NCBI RefSeq assembly: GCF_001999335.1
Contig: NZ_MLHS01000012.1
Coordinates: 46,206-110,205, forward strand
Length of the DNA: 64,000 nucleotides
Origin: Rodentibacter sp. Ppn85
GTDB taxonomy: Bacteria; Pseudomonadota; Gammaproteobacteria; Enterobacterales; Pasteurellaceae
Direction: 5' to 3'
Shown here: one piece after another, positions 8,269-18,924 of the stretch
Layout: the number at the start of each line of letters is the position of its first letter
Numbering within the stretch: position 1 is the first letter of the stretch
Translations under genes and position numbers: made by a program
The notes under the pieces: model-generated
Database searches by the model: none
Told to the model about the DNA's origin: nothing
The model's input: the letters and a program-made list of their open reading frames with translations, nothing else

Positions 8269-8853
8269 TCAAACTCTTGGAAATAATGTTTGATCAATTA
8301 ATTCGCAAACTGCATTAATCACAAATAAATGATTTTCTAAAATACGACTTTCTTTATTGGTAGGAATGGAAATTTCCAAATCTTGTTCTGCTAATAGACC
8401 TTGAATAGTATCGTTATTTGAACCGGTTAACGCAATGACATTAATTTCTTTACTCACCGCATTGGCAATGGTGTTTAGTACGGCTTTCTCCACACCAAGC
8501 GGAGCAAACGCAATAAGTAAATCGCCGGGTTTTGCCATTGCGTTAAATTGATGTTGATAGAGATTTTCCGGAGAATGATCAAAAACTAGTGAGGATCCGA
8601 CCGCACTTTCTAGGCTGAGCAGGACAGAAGGAAAGCTTGGGCGTTCAATATCATAGCGGTTAAGCAGATTGGAAACTAAAAATTGTGCATTGGCGTAAGA
8701 GCGCGCGATACCGCAAGCAATCACTTTATTGCCGCCAAGTAAGCATTGAATAACTTTTTGACTTGCATTAGCTATATTTTCCGTCAGTAAACTGGAAGCG
8801 GAAATTTGAATTTGAATACTTTCGCTATAAATGTCTTTAACTTGTTGTAACAT
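8269..8853 (-). CDS. diaA: DnaA initiator-associating protein DiaA (SIS domain)
   Basis: At 194 residues this is a single SIS-domain protein of the GmhA/DiaA family. Landmarks are the helix around NIANASQKVIQCL, the strand-loop GGNKVIACGIARSYANAQF and GDLLIAFAPLGVEKAVLNTI. In E. coli DiaA tetramers bind DnaA and promote its assembly at oriC, timing replication. Position between yraN and dolP distinguishes it from the paralogue gmhA. Sugar isomerase activity is not expected. Confidence 0.92.
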   Translation of the reverse strand: MLQQVKDIYSESIQIQISASSLLTENIANASQKVIQCLLGGNKVIACGIARSYANAQFLVSNLLNRYDIERPSFPSVLLSLESAVGSSLVFDHSPENLYQHQFNAMAKPGDLLIAFAPLGVEKAVLNTIANAVSKEINVIALTGSNNDTIQGLLAEQDLEISIPTNKESRILENHLFVINAVCELIDQTLFPRV

Positions 8854-8867
8854 AATTGAAAATAAAA

Positions 8868-9227
8868 TTAGTCGAGAAAATTAGGAATCCATTGAATATC
8901 TTGTGTGTTTTTGCCGAAAGCGATGAGATCAAAACGGCAATCAGCATCTTCTAAGCTAAGATTGTGATTGGCAAGCCACAGATTGGCGGCATCAAGCCAT
9001 TTTTGCTGTTTATTCCAATCAACGCTATCAATAGCCGAGCCAAAGCGTGTATTTGAACGTTGGCGTACTTCCACAAACACAATAGTTTGTCCGTCTTGCA
9101 TAATGAGATCTAATTCGCCACATTTAAAATACTGATTTGCTGCAATAAAATGCAATCCTTTTGATTCCAAAAAAAGGCGGGCTTGATGCTCAAAGCCCGC
9201 TCCTTGTTGGCGTTTTAACGAAAACAT
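8868..9227 (-). CDS. yraN: UPF0102 family protein YraN
   Basis: A 119-residue protein with the restriction-endonuclease-like fold of UPF0102: [14 protein letters not shown], then [22 protein letters not shown]. The last segment holds the acidic residues typical of PD-(D/E)xK folds, although the final Lys is replaced as in other YraN proteins. Its biochemical function is not established. It starts one base after the lpoA stop, so the two are translationally close. Confidence 0.92.
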   Translation of the reverse strand: MFSLKRQQGAGFEHQARLFLESKGLHFIAANQYFKCGELDLIMQDGQTIVFVEVRQRSNTRFGSAIDSVDWNKQQKWLDAANLWLANHNLSLEDADCRFDLIAFGKNTQDIQWIPNFLD

Positions 9228-9228
9228 A

Positions 9229-10950
9229 TTAGTTAGCCACCGGTACCACTTGACCGTTTTGGTATTGGAACCAAGTCATATCGCGTTCTACATTGCAGTT
9301 TGGCCCTGCGCTTAAGATGCCTGTTAAACCGCTTAATTGATAGCCCGGTACTTGTCGTAATTCATTGAAATGATTGATTAATAACCAAGCATCCGCACCC
9401 ATTGCATACAAACGCATTAGCTGATATTCACCACCGGTTGAACCCGCCACTTTTTGATATTGCGCGGATGTAGATTCTTTGAAAAACGGAATATCGCTAA
9501 ATTGTACGCCGTTCATTTGCGTTACATATTCAGCGGAATTGCTTGCCGAATTAGAACGCGAACTTGCGTAGATTTTTAAATTTGGTGCGCTATTTGCAAG
9601 ATAACCTTTGATTTCTGCCAATTCTTCAGGATTGGCGACTGCATAAAGTGCAGTCGAATTTGTACCGTTTTCTTGCAAGAAATAAGGCACATCAGCCGGT
9701 AAATTATAGTAGCGAATGTTGGCATCCGTTGAGGCTAATTGCTGCCAACGAACATTAAAGGCATTGCCGACACGCTGACCTAATTCATTTTGCGGCATCG
9801 CAACAACAGGGTTGCGTACTCCGTCATTCCACATTTTGGTTGCGGCCGATTCGGCTTCATCTTCCGGCGATAAACCGTAGTAGCACATCTGGTTAATGGC
9901 AAGGGTATTTTGTGTTGAGTTTAAGGCTAATACATCAATCCCTTGTAGAGACGCCGGATTATTAATGATCGCATCCACATTTTGTTTTAAAAGAGGCCCC
10001 ACCAAGGCTTTCACACCGGCTTGTTTTGCTTGTGCGATAATATCGTCAATGGAATAAGTAGATGAATCAAAAATTTGTACGGGAATGGTCGAATTTCCTT
10101 TGGCATCATTAAAACCGGATAGAATAGTATTGCCTAAAATTTGCCCGTCTCCGCTAATCGGCAAGATTAAACCGATTTGTGCAAGATTGGTTTGTTGAAA
10201 GTTCAACAAGCTTTGTAATTCTTTTGGAAAGAGAGTGGCTGCGGCATGGTTTGGATATGCAGTTTTCCACTGTTGTAGGGCTTGGCTTAACTGCACAGGC
10301 TGACGAATATTGTCGTTATAGATTTTAATTAAAGTAAGCCAACCGCCTAATGCCGCATTGCCGTCATCCGGTGCATTATTGATCACACCCGTATTTGCCG
10401 AACGTAGTAATGCCCAAATTTTATCTACATTGCTTTGGCGGCGTTGTACATCGGTAAGATTGTTATCCATTTTTATACGAGCTTTTACTGCTTCAATCAC
10501 ATCTTTACGGTTTTCAAAAATGGCCGCTTGCGTTTCATAATAACGGGCTTTTTGAGAAGCACTCAGCTTATTTAAATCAATTAAACGTAATTGGCTTTCC
10601 GCCACTTCATTTGCACCTTTCGCAGAAGAAAGACGGGCTTCAATTAGTGAACGGTCAAGTTTTTGTGCATCATTTAATTCGCCTAATTCATATAATATTG
10701 CCTCAGATTGGGCAATTTTATTCTCTGTGATGAATGCGCGTGCAGCGAGTAATTTATAGGTTTCCTTATCCTCAACATTTTGGGTTTGTGCCAATTTGTT
10801 CATATAAAATTCAGAACTGGCGTTAGCATCACGTTGAAGTGTTTCGGTGAAGCTACTGCCGAATAAATTGGAACAACCGGCTAACGCTACGGATAATAAA
10901 ATTGGCATTAAACGTTTTTTAAAACCTGTGCCTTGTAATAGAATAGACAT
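9229..10950 (-). CDS. lpoA: Penicillin-binding protein activator LpoA (outer-membrane lipoprotein)
   Basis: LpoA reaches from the outer membrane through peptidoglycan to stimulate the transpeptidase of PBP1a. The 573-residue product has a signal peptide with lipobox ALAGC (C26), an N-terminal TPR-like helical domain (about 35-240) and a C-terminal periplasmic-binding-protein fold beginning at [23 protein letters not shown]. An ATG at the fifteenth codon would leave the lipobox intact, so the exact start is uncertain. It is divergent from rsmI and heads the yraN-diaA-dolP block. Confidence 0.95.
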   Translation of the reverse strand: MSILLQGTGFKKRLMPILLSVALAGCSNLFGSSFTETLQRDANASSEFYMNKLAQTQNVEDKETYKLLAARAFITENKIAQSEAILYELGELNDAQKLDRSLIEARLSSAKGANEVAESQLRLIDLNKLSASQKARYYETQAAIFENRKDVIEAVKARIKMDNNLTDVQRRQSNVDKIWALLRSANTGVINNAPDDGNAALGGWLTLIKIYNDNIRQPVQLSQALQQWKTAYPNHAAATLFPKELQSLLNFQQTNLAQIGLILPISGDGQILGNTILSGFNDAKGNSTIPVQIFDSSTYSIDDIIAQAKQAGVKALVGPLLKQNVDAIINNPASLQGIDVLALNSTQNTLAINQMCYYGLSPEDEAESAATKMWNDGVRNPVVAMPQNELGQRVGNAFNVRWQQLASTDANIRYYNLPADVPYFLQENGTNSTALYAVANPEELAEIKGYLANSAPNLKIYASSRSNSASNSAEYVTQMNGVQFSDIPFFKESTSAQYQKVAGSTGGEYQLMRLYAMGADAWLLINHFNELRQVPGYQLSGLTGILSAGPNCNVERDMTWFQYQNGQVVPVAN

Positions 10951-11025
10951 ATTCGCTTTTGCTCCATTATGAATGCGTCAATAATGAAGTGATCTTACTT
11001 ATCTCAAACCTTAAAAGCAAACAAA

Positions 11026-11874
11026 ATGAATAATGTAACCGGAATTTTATATATCGTGGCAACACCGATAGGCAATCTGCAAGATATTACTCAACGTGCT
11101 CTGGATATTTTTTCACAAGTGGATTTAATTGCGGCGGAAGACACGCGCCATAGCGGTTTATTACTTAGTCACTATGGGATTAAAAAGCCGTTTTTTGCGT
11201 TGCATGATCATAACGAACAGGAAAAAGCCGTTGTTTTGGTAGAAAAGTTAAAACAAGGAAGCAGTATTGCGTTAATATCTGATGCCGGTACGCCTTTAAT
11301 TAGCGATCCCGGTTTTCATTTAGTGCGTCAATGCCGTGATGCAGGGATCAAAGTGGTTCCTTTGCCGGGCGCCTGTGCTGCGATTACCGCACTTTGCGCT
11401 TCCGGTATTGCTTCGGATCGTTTTTGTTTTGAAGGCTTTTTACCGGCGAAAACGAAAGCGCGCAAGGATAAGTTAGAAAACTTGTCGGAAGAAGACCGCA
11501 CTTTAATCTTTTATGAATCCACCCATCGTATCTTGGATACCTTTGCGGATATGCAAGAGGTATTGGGCGAAGATCGTTATGTGGTGTTAGCCCGTGAAAT
11601 AACGAAAACTTGGGAAACCATTATGGGTGATAGGATTGGGAATTTACGAGAATGGTTAGCCGAATCGCCAAATCGTACTAAGGGTGAAATGGTATTGATC
11701 GTAGAAGGTAAACCTAAGCAAGAAAATGAAGCGGAATTATCTCCTCAAGCGATTAAAGCCTTAACCTTGATTGCTCAAGAATTACCGCTTAAAAAAGCGG
11801 CGGCGATTGTAGCGGAATTATACGGCCACAAGAAAAACGCCTTGTACCAATTTGGATTGGATCATTTTAACTAA
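11026..11874 (+). CDS. rsmI: 16S rRNA (cytidine-1402-2'-O)-methyltransferase RsmI
   Basis: This enzyme 2'-O-methylates C1402 of 16S rRNA using S-adenosylmethionine, tuning decoding at the P site. The 282-residue protein has the tetrapyrrole-methylase fold: [15 protein letters not shown] at the N-terminus, [17 protein letters not shown], the SAM loop [12 protein letters not shown], and [15 protein letters not shown]. Length and motifs match E. coli RsmI (YraL). It is transcribed away from lpoA, the arrangement found in E. coli. Confidence 0.97.
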   Translation: MNNVTGILYIVATPIGNLQDITQRALDIFSQVDLIAAEDTRHSGLLLSHYGIKKPFFALHDHNEQEKAVVLVEKLKQGSSIALISDAGTPLISDPGFHLVRQCRDAGIKVVPLPGACAAITALCASGIASDRFCFEGFLPAKTKARKDKLENLSEEDRTLIFYESTHRILDTFADMQEVLGEDRYVVLAREITKTWETIMGDRIGNLREWLAESPNRTKGEMVLIVEGKPKQENEAELSPQAIKALTLIAQELPLKKAAAIVAELYGHKKNALYQFGLDHFN

Positions 11875-11955
11875 TATTTTTTCCCAAGAATTTTCGTTTT
11901 TATATTGAGAATTTATCGGAATACCACAAAGAATTTTATGAATTTCGGAGAACAA

Positions 11956-13404
11956 ATGTTAAATCAAGTTTCAAACACATTACTTACCCCAAGCCATTTA
12001 TCAACTAAAGAATTGATGAATATTTTTGATGTGATGTCACACCGAAATATTGATTATGCCGATTTATATTTTCAGCTTAGTCAAGACGAAAGCTGGGTTT
12101 TGGAGGACGGCATCATTAAAGAGGGGGGATTTCACATTGATCGCGGCGTTGGGGTGCGTGCGGTATCCGGCGAGAAAACTGGGTTTGCCTATTCGGATCA
12201 AATTACGCTTTCTTCCCTTCAACAATGTGCTAATGCGGTAAAAGGTATTGCGCAAACTAAGCAGGGCAATATTATTGTGCCGACTGCGTTTAATACTGTA
12301 AATCCGATTATGCGTTACGCTGCAGTTAATCCCTTAGAGAGTTTGTCGAAAGAGAAAAAAATTGAATTACTGAATTTGGTTGATCGCATTGCCCGAGCGG
12401 AAGATCCTCGTGTAACCCGAGTTTCTGCCAGCTTAAGTGCCGTTTATGAAGAAGTGTTGGTCGTGGCAACGGACGGTACATTGGCGGCAGACATCCGACC
12501 GCTTGTACGTTTATCGATTTCCGTTTTAGTGGAAGAAAACGGCAAGCGCGAACGAGGAAGCTGCGGCTGCGGCGGGCGCTTTGGATTGGATTGGTTCTTT
12601 GAAACCGTTGACGGCGATATTCGAGCGGTGAGTTTTGCGAAAGAAGCGGTTCGTCAGGCGTTGGTTAATTTAAGTGCGGTTGCCGCACCGGCCGGATTAA
12701 TACCGGTTGTGTTGGGGGCAGGTTGGCCAGGCGTATTATTACATGAAGCTGTAGGGCATGGGCTGGAAGGTGATTTTAACCGAAAGGAAACTTCACTCTT
12801 TACCGGCAAAATCGGTGAATTGGTCACTTCACCGTTGTGTACCATTGTAGATGACGGCACGATTGCTAACCGTCGTGGCTCACTGACTATTGATGATGAA
12901 GGTGTACCGAGCCAATGTAATGTACTCATTAAAGACGGCATTTTGCAGGGTTATATGCAAGATAAAATGAATGCGCGATTGATGGGGGTAAAACCGACAG
13001 GGAATGGTCGTCGTGAGTCTTATGCCCATTTACCGATGCCGCGTATGACAAACACTTATATGTTGGCGGGACAGAGTAATTTTGAAGATTTAATTGCTTC
13101 GGTCGAGCACGGCATTTATGCACCTCACTTTGGTGGCGGACAAGTGGATATTACTTCAGGCAAATTTGTGTTTTCCACCTCAGAAGCCTATCTTATCGAA
13201 AAGGGTAAAATTACAAAACCGGTAAAAGGGGCAACCTTAATCGGTAGCGGTATTGAGGTGATGCAGAAAATTTCTATGGTTGCTGATAAAAGTGAATTGG
13301 ATTTAGGCGTGGGTGTATGCGGTAAAGAGGGGCAAAGCGTACCGGTTGGCGTAGGGCAACCGGCATTGAAGATTGATGAAATCACAGTAGGCGGAACAAA
13401 TTAA
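11956..13404 (+). CDS. tldD: Metalloprotease TldD
   Basis: TldD forms a heterodimeric zinc protease with TldE/PmbA that trims small peptides such as microcins and can act on CcdA antitoxin. I chose the ATG at 11956 ([15 protein letters not shown]), preceded by GGAG, giving 482 residues against 481 in E. coli; the open frame extends 17 codons upstream without similarity. The catalytic motif [12 protein letters not shown] is at about residues 263-274. TldE is not in the window. A bidirectional terminator follows. Confidence 0.97.
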   Translation: MLNQVSNTLLTPSHLSTKELMNIFDVMSHRNIDYADLYFQLSQDESWVLEDGIIKEGGFHIDRGVGVRAVSGEKTGFAYSDQITLSSLQQCANAVKGIAQTKQGNIIVPTAFNTVNPIMRYAAVNPLESLSKEKKIELLNLVDRIARAEDPRVTRVSASLSAVYEEVLVVATDGTLAADIRPLVRLSISVLVEENGKRERGSCGCGGRFGLDWFFETVDGDIRAVSFAKEAVRQALVNLSAVAAPAGLIPVVLGAGWPGVLLHEAVGHGLEGDFNRKETSLFTGKIGELVTSPLCTIVDDGTIANRRGSLTIDDEGVPSQCNVLIKDGILQGYMQDKMNARLMGVKPTGNGRRESYAHLPMPRMTNTYMLAGQSNFEDLIASVEHGIYAPHFGGGQVDITSGKFVFSTSEAYLIEKGKITKPVKGATLIGSGIEVMQKISMVADKSELDLGVGVCGKEGQSVPVGVGQPALKIDEITVGGTN

Positions 13405-13421
13405 TCCCAAAATTAATTGAT

Positions 13422-13461
13422 AAAAAATCGGATAAAACCGTAGGGTTTATCCGATTTTTAT
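13422..13461. terminator. Bidirectional terminator between tldD and ulaD
   Basis: AAAAATCGGATAAAACC pairs with GGGTTTATCCGATTTTT around a 3-nt loop, with A- and T-runs on both sides. The two flanking genes converge here. Confidence 0.8.
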
Positions 13462-13487
13462 TTAGATATTCTCGTTTGGAAGATTAG

Positions 13488-14168
13488 TTATACCCAATAC
13501 TTTTCAATTTCAGCGCGAATGGCTTCTGCGATTGCTTTGCCTTTTTCTCCGACTAAGGCTCTGCCGGCAATAAAGGCTTTAGCATTTTTGATCTCTTTGA
13601 ATAGATGAATATCTTCCGGCACAATGCCACCGGTGATGGATAGCTCAAGTCCTAGAACAGATAATTTTTTCATTAATTCAACATCTTCCGTTGTCCAACC
13701 TTTACCTGCTAATTCCGCATCGCGTGAACGGTGATAGATTGCTTGTGTCACACCTAGTTCAACCCACTCTTTGGCATCTTTTTCTACCGTCCAATTTCCG
13801 TAGATTTCAATTTGAATTTCTTTTTTGACTTTTAATTCAGGGTGAGCAGCATTGAATTCGTCCGCCACCTTTTTACAAGCCGTTTTTGTCGCAGGGTGGG
13901 CGGCAGCGGAGACGGTCAACCAGTCAGCACCCGCTTCAAATGCCATTTTTGCTAAGATTGCCCCGCCGTCGGTAGTTTTCAAATCACACACGATAATATG
14001 GTTTGGGTGTAAGGCACGCAAGGTGCTGACGGCTTTCATACCCTCTGCACAGGCTAAGATAGTGCCGATCTCAATAATTTCCACTAAATTTTCCGCTTGT
14101 TTGGCATCGGCAACGGCTTTTTCCAAAGAAAGGGAGTCAAGCGCAATTTGTAATAATGGTTTAGACAT
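13488..14168 (-). CDS. ulaD: 3-keto-L-gulonate-6-phosphate decarboxylase UlaD
   Basis: In anaerobic ascorbate use, UlaD decarboxylates 3-keto-L-gulonate 6-phosphate to L-xylulose 5-phosphate. The 226-residue product belongs to the orotidine-phosphate-decarboxylase suprafamily: LQIALDSL at the first strand, the metal/catalytic motif VCDLKTTDGG, and the phosphate-binding end ITGGIVPEDI and FIAGRALVG. It follows ulaC on the same strand, separated by an uptake-signal hairpin. Confidence 0.95.
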   Translation of the reverse strand: MSKPLLQIALDSLSLEKAVADAKQAENLVEIIEIGTILACAEGMKAVSTLRALHPNHIIVCDLKTTDGGAILAKMAFEAGADWLTVSAAAHPATKTACKKVADEFNAAHPELKVKKEIQIEIYGNWTVEKDAKEWVELGVTQAIYHRSRDAELAGKGWTTEDVELMKKLSVLGLELSITGGIVPEDIHLFKEIKNAKAFIAGRALVGEKGKAIAEAIRAEIEKYWV

Positions 14169-14202
14169 AGTGATTATTCCTTCTGTTAAATTGAAATAGG
14201 GG

Positions 14203-14230
14203 AAAGTGCGGTTAATTTTGGCCGCACTTT
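14203..14230 (-). terminator. Uptake-signal hairpin between ulaC and ulaD
   Basis: AAAGTGCGG and CCGCACTTT form a 9-bp stem. It could attenuate read-through from ulaC into ulaD. A similar imperfect hairpin (14746-14778) separates ulaA and ulaC. Confidence 0.5.
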
Positions 14231-14245
14231 TTGAATTTGATTAGA

Positions 14246-14713
14246 TTAGCCGTTTAGTGCTTTATCAATTGCCGCATAAACTTCATCGGCATTATTGCAA
14301 CTACGGAAGCGGTTTAAATCCACGCCGTCATCGCTATCCGGATCATCAAGGACTTGGGTAATTTCCATTAAACCTTGCATATGCTGATCGGAGTCGCTAC
14401 CAGCAAGGGTAATTAACACATATACCGGATCCTCTTCTCCGTCGAAATAAATCGGTTCGTTTAAGGTAACTAAGGCAAATGCCGTTTTAATCACGCCTTC
14501 TTCCGGACGGGCGTGCGGCATGGCAAGCCCCGGTGCTAAAATAATATAAGGCCCCATTTTTTCGATATTGCTGATAATCGTATCGTAATAACGAGGTTCG
14601 ATTGCGCCCGAAGCCTCTAATAAATCCGTACCGATTTTAATTGCCGCTTTCCAATCTGCAGCAGTTTGGTTAAGCTTGATCGAATTGTTGGCGATAAGTG
14701 ATTCTTTTAACAT
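14246..14713 (-). CDS. ulaC: PTS ascorbate-specific EIIA component UlaC
   Basis: UlaC passes phosphate from HPr to the EIIB domain of the ascorbate transporter. The 155-residue protein is a mannitol/fructose-type EIIA with the phosphorylated histidine H67 in LAMPHARPEEG. It follows the EIIC-EIIB gene. Since that gene appears frameshifted, UlaC may lack a working partner, unless the frameshift is an artefact. Confidence 0.95.
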   Translation of the reverse strand: MLKESLIANNSIKLNQTAADWKAAIKIGTDLLEASGAIEPRYYDTIISNIEKMGPYIILAPGLAMPHARPEEGVIKTAFALVTLNEPIYFDGEEDPVYVLITLAGSDSDQHMQGLMEITQVLDDPDSDDGVDLNRFRSCNNADEVYAAIDKALNG

Positions 14714-14790
14714 ATTAATATCCTTAATTATGTAGTGTGAAATTGGTGCGGTAAATTCTCGTTGAAAACCGACCGCACTTTAATTAGTCC

Positions 14791-16607
14791 TTATTTACTA
14801 TTTTGGAATTTGTTAATCAACTCAATTAACTCGTCCCCAAAGGAATTCGGGTTTAACATATTTTGTACGCCTAAAACATATTTTCCTTCGCCAACTTGAA
14901 TTTCATCGGATAAATGTTTTGACGAAACAATAATATCCGTGCTGTCCAGTTTGCCTTTATAGTCGGTCACCGCACAGGAATCCATAATGTTAGGAATACC
15001 GCGTTTATCCAAATAACCTTTGATCTTCATTTTCATCATCATTGAAGATCCTTGACCGGAACCGCAAACAGCTAGAATACGCACCGGTTTTGTCGTCTCG
15101 TCGGAAACTTCGTTATTTTCGACCGCACTTTGGCTTGATTGTTGTTGAGATACCGGTTGGTCTTCACTTTCATCAACGCCATAACCGTCCATTTGCTCAA
15201 GGGTTTTACCGGCAGCCACTGCCGCGGCTTCGGCCGCACGTAATTTTTTCGCGGCAAACGCCATATAAACAAAGGCGGCAGCTAAGATAACAAAGAAGAA
15301 GAACGGTACGCTGACGATACCTTGTAATACCGGCGGGAAGAATAATGCCCAGTCTGCCATTCCCATCCAACCGTTAAAGGTTGCGCCTTGAGTCGCCAAT
15401 AGGTGAATTACCCACGCCGAACCCAATACTTCGATAATCCCCATGACAAAACAGATTTTCATCACCGCACGCCAGCCGCCGAAGTGGTTGGCAAATACGC
15501 CGATGGTTGCGTTGGAGAAGAACATTGGGATAAAGCCCGGAATGATTAATACGGAAGCATCGAAACCGAGTAATAGGCCGACTGCGACGAATTGGCCGAT
15601 TGCCCCCCACATAAAGCCGAATACCATCGCATTCGGAGAGAAGGCGTAAATTGCCGCACAATCAATTGCCAACACCGCATTAGGAATCACCCGTTCGGAG
15701 ATACCTTTAAAGGCTTCGGACAATTCGGCGACGAACATCCGGACTCCGATAACGATGACTTGAATCGCTACGGCAAATTTTAATCCGGTTTCAAAAATAT
15801 AAATTGACCAGTGGGTTTTGCCAGCCATGGTTTGTAAGTTATCCAACCCGAAAGAGAGAAGGATAATGCCGAAGAAGACGGTCATCACCAACACGGTGGC
15901 AGAGATGCTGTCGTGGAAAATATGTACTTCGGTAATTTCATATTGTCAACGCTGTCTTCTTTATTACCGAGTTTTGGTGCGAGTTGTACGGCAATCCAAG
16001 AGGCAATTTGTTGTTGATGTCCGATAGAAAAACCGGCTCCGCCTGTGACGGCTTGAGTCGGTTTATACATAATGTTGGATGAAATTCCCCAATATAATGC
16101 CATTATGATGGCGGTATAAATGGTATAAATGATGGTTTCCATCATTGACGCGCCGATAAGCATATAAAATACGGCAACCAATCCCGCCTGTTGGAACATA
16201 ATATGTCCGGTCAGCATAATGGTACGAATACCGGTAAAGCGTCTGAATATCACAAGTAAAATATTTAGTGCTAAGGCTAATAAAACGGCATAGCCGACCC
16301 AGGCATAGTTATCCGCCATTGTTTCAATGGTTGCTTGCATACTGGTGTAAGGGTCGATTACCGCGCCGGTTAAGCCGTGATATTCGGATAATTTTGTGAT
16401 AATCGGTTTAAAACCTTTTACTAATTCGCCGGCACCCACTTGTACTAACATAAAACCGACGATTGTTTTTATCGTCCCTTTGATCACAGTCGTGGTGTCT
16501 TTACGTAAAAGAATATAACCGATACAGGCCACGATACCTAAGAGTAGTGGCGCTTTGTTCAGCACCTGATCTCTAAACACGATAAATAAATCTAATAATG
16601 TTTCCAT
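14791..16607 (-). pseudogene. ulaA: PTS ascorbate transporter EIIC-EIIB fusion (UlaA-UlaB), frameshifted
   Basis: The first frame (from ATG 16607) encodes about 230 residues aligning with the N-terminal half of E. coli UlaA, up to SVDNMKLP. It then leaves frame and stops near 15885. The second frame resumes with [18 protein letters not shown] and carries the rest of EIIC, a Q/S/E-rich linker, and a fused EIIB domain with phospho-cysteine motif [13 protein letters not shown]. The break is near 15920-15932. Counting against UlaA (LP, four residues, then IF), eight bases stand where twelve are expected, so a 4-base loss is the simplest reading. It is not in a homopolymer. The fused EIIB explains why no separate ulaB exists. 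If real, the lesion abolishes ascorbate import. Confidence 0.88.
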
Positions 16608-16739
16608 AACAGAACCTCTGTTGACATTGTTTAAAATGGGAAAAACTTAACGTTTGAGTCCGTTCCGAAGAGTGTCGAAAAAGAAATCCGCTAAATAATA
16701 GCAATTATCTATGAATAAAAAAGATTGAATTTGATTTTT

Positions 16740-16755
16740 TGTGAACAAAATCACA
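16740..16755. promoter_or_regulatory. CRP-binding site in the ulaA-ulaG divergent promoter region
   Basis: TGTGAACAAAATCACA is a perfect TGTGA-N6-TCACA palindrome. It lies 133 bp before the ulaA start and 231 bp before ulaG, in a 363-bp intergenic region, consistent with cAMP-CRP control of ascorbate genes as in E. coli. Confidence 0.85.
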
Positions 16756-16861
16756 TTTTATTTTTTCTAATAGGTTCTTGCTATGTTAAGCGAAGTAGAT
16801 TTAATGTTTTCTATGTGCATTCTTGTTTTAAAACTTTATTAAATGAGTGAAAAGAATAAAT

Positions 16862-16877
16862 TTAGATCTAGATCATA
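16862..16877. promoter_or_regulatory. Second probable CRP site, nearer ulaG
   Basis: TTAGATCTAGATCATA shares the core GATCTAGATC with the ideal CRP site TGTGATCTAGATCACA (12 of 16 positions) and is 94 bp from the ulaG start. The remaining sequence to 16970 has TTTTGATT-like repeats that might include a UlaR operator, which I cannot define. Confidence 0.5.
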
Positions 16878-16970
16878 AAATCTAGAAAAAATATTTTACA
16901 AAACGAAATGATTTGATATGATTTATTTTGATTATTTTTTGATTTTTTAAGTAAACGGAAGGAGTTAAAA

Positions 16971-18062
16971 ATGAGCAAAATTCAAGAAATTACCCGTGAA
17001 AGCTGGATTTTATCAACTTTCCCAGAGTGGGGAACCTGGTTAAACGAAGAAATTGAGCAAGAAGTTGTTCCGGAAGGCAATTTCGCAATGTGGTGGTTGG
17101 GGTGTGTAGGCGTTTGGATCAAAACCCCGGGCGGCGCAAATCTTTGTATGGATTTGTGGTGCGGTCGAGGAAAAAACACTAAAAAAGTAAAAGATATGGT
17201 GCGTGGTCATCAAATGGCAAATATGGCGGGCGTGCGTAAATTGCAACCAAACTTGCGTGCGGCACCAATGGTGTTAGACCCGTTTGCAATTAATGAGGTG
17301 GACTTCATTCTCGCTTCTCACTACCATAGCGATCATATTGATGTGAATGTGGCGGCGGCAATTGTCAATAATCCGAAACTGGATCACGTGAAATTTGTTG
17401 GTCCTTGGCATTGTGCGGAGCTATGGAAAAATTGGGGCGTACCGGAAGATCGCATTATCATTGTAAAACCGGGCGATGTGGTGAAATTAAAAGATGTAGA
17501 AATTCACGCGCTTGATTCTTTTGACCGTACTTGTTTGGTTACTTTACCGGTTGAAGGTGCGGAGGAGCGAGGCGGTGAATTAGCCGGTCTTTGCCCGTCA
17601 GACGAAGAAATGGGTCGCAAAGCGGTGAACTATGTATTTAAAACGCCGGGCGGCAATATTTATCATGGTGCGGATTCTCACTTTTCAATTCAATTTGCCA
17701 AACACGGTAAACAGTTCGATATTGATGTCGCGTTAAACAATTATGGCGAAAATCCGGTCGGTATTGCGGATAAGATGACTTCTGTAGATTTATTGCGTAT
17801 GGCGGAAAGTCTGCGTTGTAAAGTGATTATTCCTGTTCATCACGATATTTGGACAAACTTTATGGCAAGTACCGATGAAATTATCCAATTATGGAAAATG
17901 CGTAAAGAACGCCTACAATATAAATTCCACCCATTCATTTGGGAAGTGGGCGGTAAATATGTTTATCCTCGTGATAAAGATTTAATCGAGTATCATCATC
18001 CTCGCGGTTTTGATGACTGTTTTGAACACGAACCTAATATTCAATTCAAATCAATGTTATAA
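16971..18062 (+). CDS. ulaG: L-ascorbate-6-phosphate lactonase UlaG
   Basis: UlaG hydrolyses L-ascorbate 6-phosphate to 3-keto-L-gulonate 6-phosphate, the first cytoplasmic step. The 363-residue protein (E. coli 354) has a metallo-beta-lactamase fold with the Mn-binding motif SHYHSDHID near residue 117 and later YHGADSHFS and IIPVHHDIW. An AAGGAG precedes the ATG. It stands alone between divergent CRP sites and a terminator, opposite ulaA. Confidence 0.97.
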   Translation: MSKIQEITRESWILSTFPEWGTWLNEEIEQEVVPEGNFAMWWLGCVGVWIKTPGGANLCMDLWCGRGKNTKKVKDMVRGHQMANMAGVRKLQPNLRAAPMVLDPFAINEVDFILASHYHSDHIDVNVAAAIVNNPKLDHVKFVGPWHCAELWKNWGVPEDRIIIVKPGDVVKLKDVEIHALDSFDRTCLVTLPVEGAEERGGELAGLCPSDEEMGRKAVNYVFKTPGGNIYHGADSHFSIQFAKHGKQFDIDVALNNYGENPVGIADKMTSVDLLRMAESLRCKVIIPVHHDIWTNFMASTDEIIQLWKMRKERLQYKFHPFIWEVGGKYVYPRDKDLIEYHHPRGFDDCFEHEPNIQFKSML

Positions 18063-18063
18063 C

Positions 18064-18103
18064 AAAAAAAGCCACCTTTTTACTTGAAGGTGGCTCGTTT
18101 TTT
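18064..18103 (+). terminator. Terminator of ulaG
   Basis: AGCCACCTT (18070-18078) pairs with AAGGTGGCT (18087-18095), followed by a T-run. It separates ulaG from ulaR. Confidence 0.85.
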
Positions 18104-18142
18104 GTTCATTATTCGCATCAAAGAAATAGCAAGGAAAATATA

Positions 18143-18889
18143 ATGAACGAAAATTACCGTCATAGACGGCTTTTACAGTTGTTACTAGAGAAAAAGGCGC
18201 TTTCTACAACGGAAATTGTTGAACAATTTGAGATTTCACCTGCAACAGCAAGACGGGATATCAATAAATTAGCCCAACAGGGTCGATTAAAGAAAGTGCG
18301 TAATGGCGCAGAGTCGATACAGTCCTCTCCAATAGATTATCAATATAGTGCGGTAATCCATAATCTTGATGAAAAGCAACGCATTGCTCAGGCAGCGAGT
18401 CAATTATGTCAAGAAGGGGATTCGGTTATTTTAACCTGTGGTTCAACAATGCAAATGTTGGGGGATTATTTATGCGGAAGAAAATTGCAGATCATCACAA
18501 ACTTCATTCCGCTTGCTAATAAATTGATTGAAAACAATCACGAAGATATTGTGATTATGGGAGGTCAATATAATCGAAATAAAGCGATAACCCTTTCTCT
18601 TAATCAAAACGAAAGCCCTTATGCGGCGAATATTATGTTTACCAGTGGAAAAGGTTTTACAACCGAAGGATTATATAAAACCGATATGATTATTGCCAAT
18701 TCGGAACAACGGTTATCTGCCAAATCCGCTAAGTATGTGGTATTGCTTGATAGTACTAAATTAGGGCAGCAAGTGGGGATGTTATTTACCGAATTAGCCC
18801 GCATTGATTTATTGATTACCGGCAAAGAAGCAGATGTCGAAATCATTGAAAAATTAAGAAATAAAGGGTTGGAAATCATCTTGGCTTGA
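18143..18889 (+). CDS. ulaR: Ascorbate utilisation repressor UlaR (DeoR family)
   Basis: A 248-residue DeoR-type regulator. The N-terminal winged helix reads RRLLQLLLEKKALSTTEIVE then ISPATARRDINKLAQQGRLKKVRNGAE, nearly identical to E. coli UlaR. The C-terminal sugar-phosphate domain has CGSTMQMLGDYLCG, IIMGGQYN-like VIMGGQYNRNK and FTSGKGFTTEGLYKTD. In E. coli UlaR represses ula genes until L-ascorbate 6-phosphate binds. Here it heads ulaR-ulaE-ulaF, unlike in E. coli, where it is unlinked from ulaEF by the ulaG promoter region. Confidence 0.94.
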   Translation: MNENYRHRRLLQLLLEKKALSTTEIVEQFEISPATARRDINKLAQQGRLKKVRNGAESIQSSPIDYQYSAVIHNLDEKQRIAQAASQLCQEGDSVILTCGSTMQMLGDYLCGRKLQIITNFIPLANKLIENNHEDIVIMGGQYNRNKAITLSLNQNESPYAANIMFTSGKGFTTEGLYKTDMIIANSEQRLSAKSAKYVVLLDSTKLGQQVGMLFTELARIDLLITGKEADVEIIEKLRNKGLEIILA

Positions 18890-18924
18890 TGATTTTCCGC
18901 CTCAACATTAAATAAGGAACAGAA

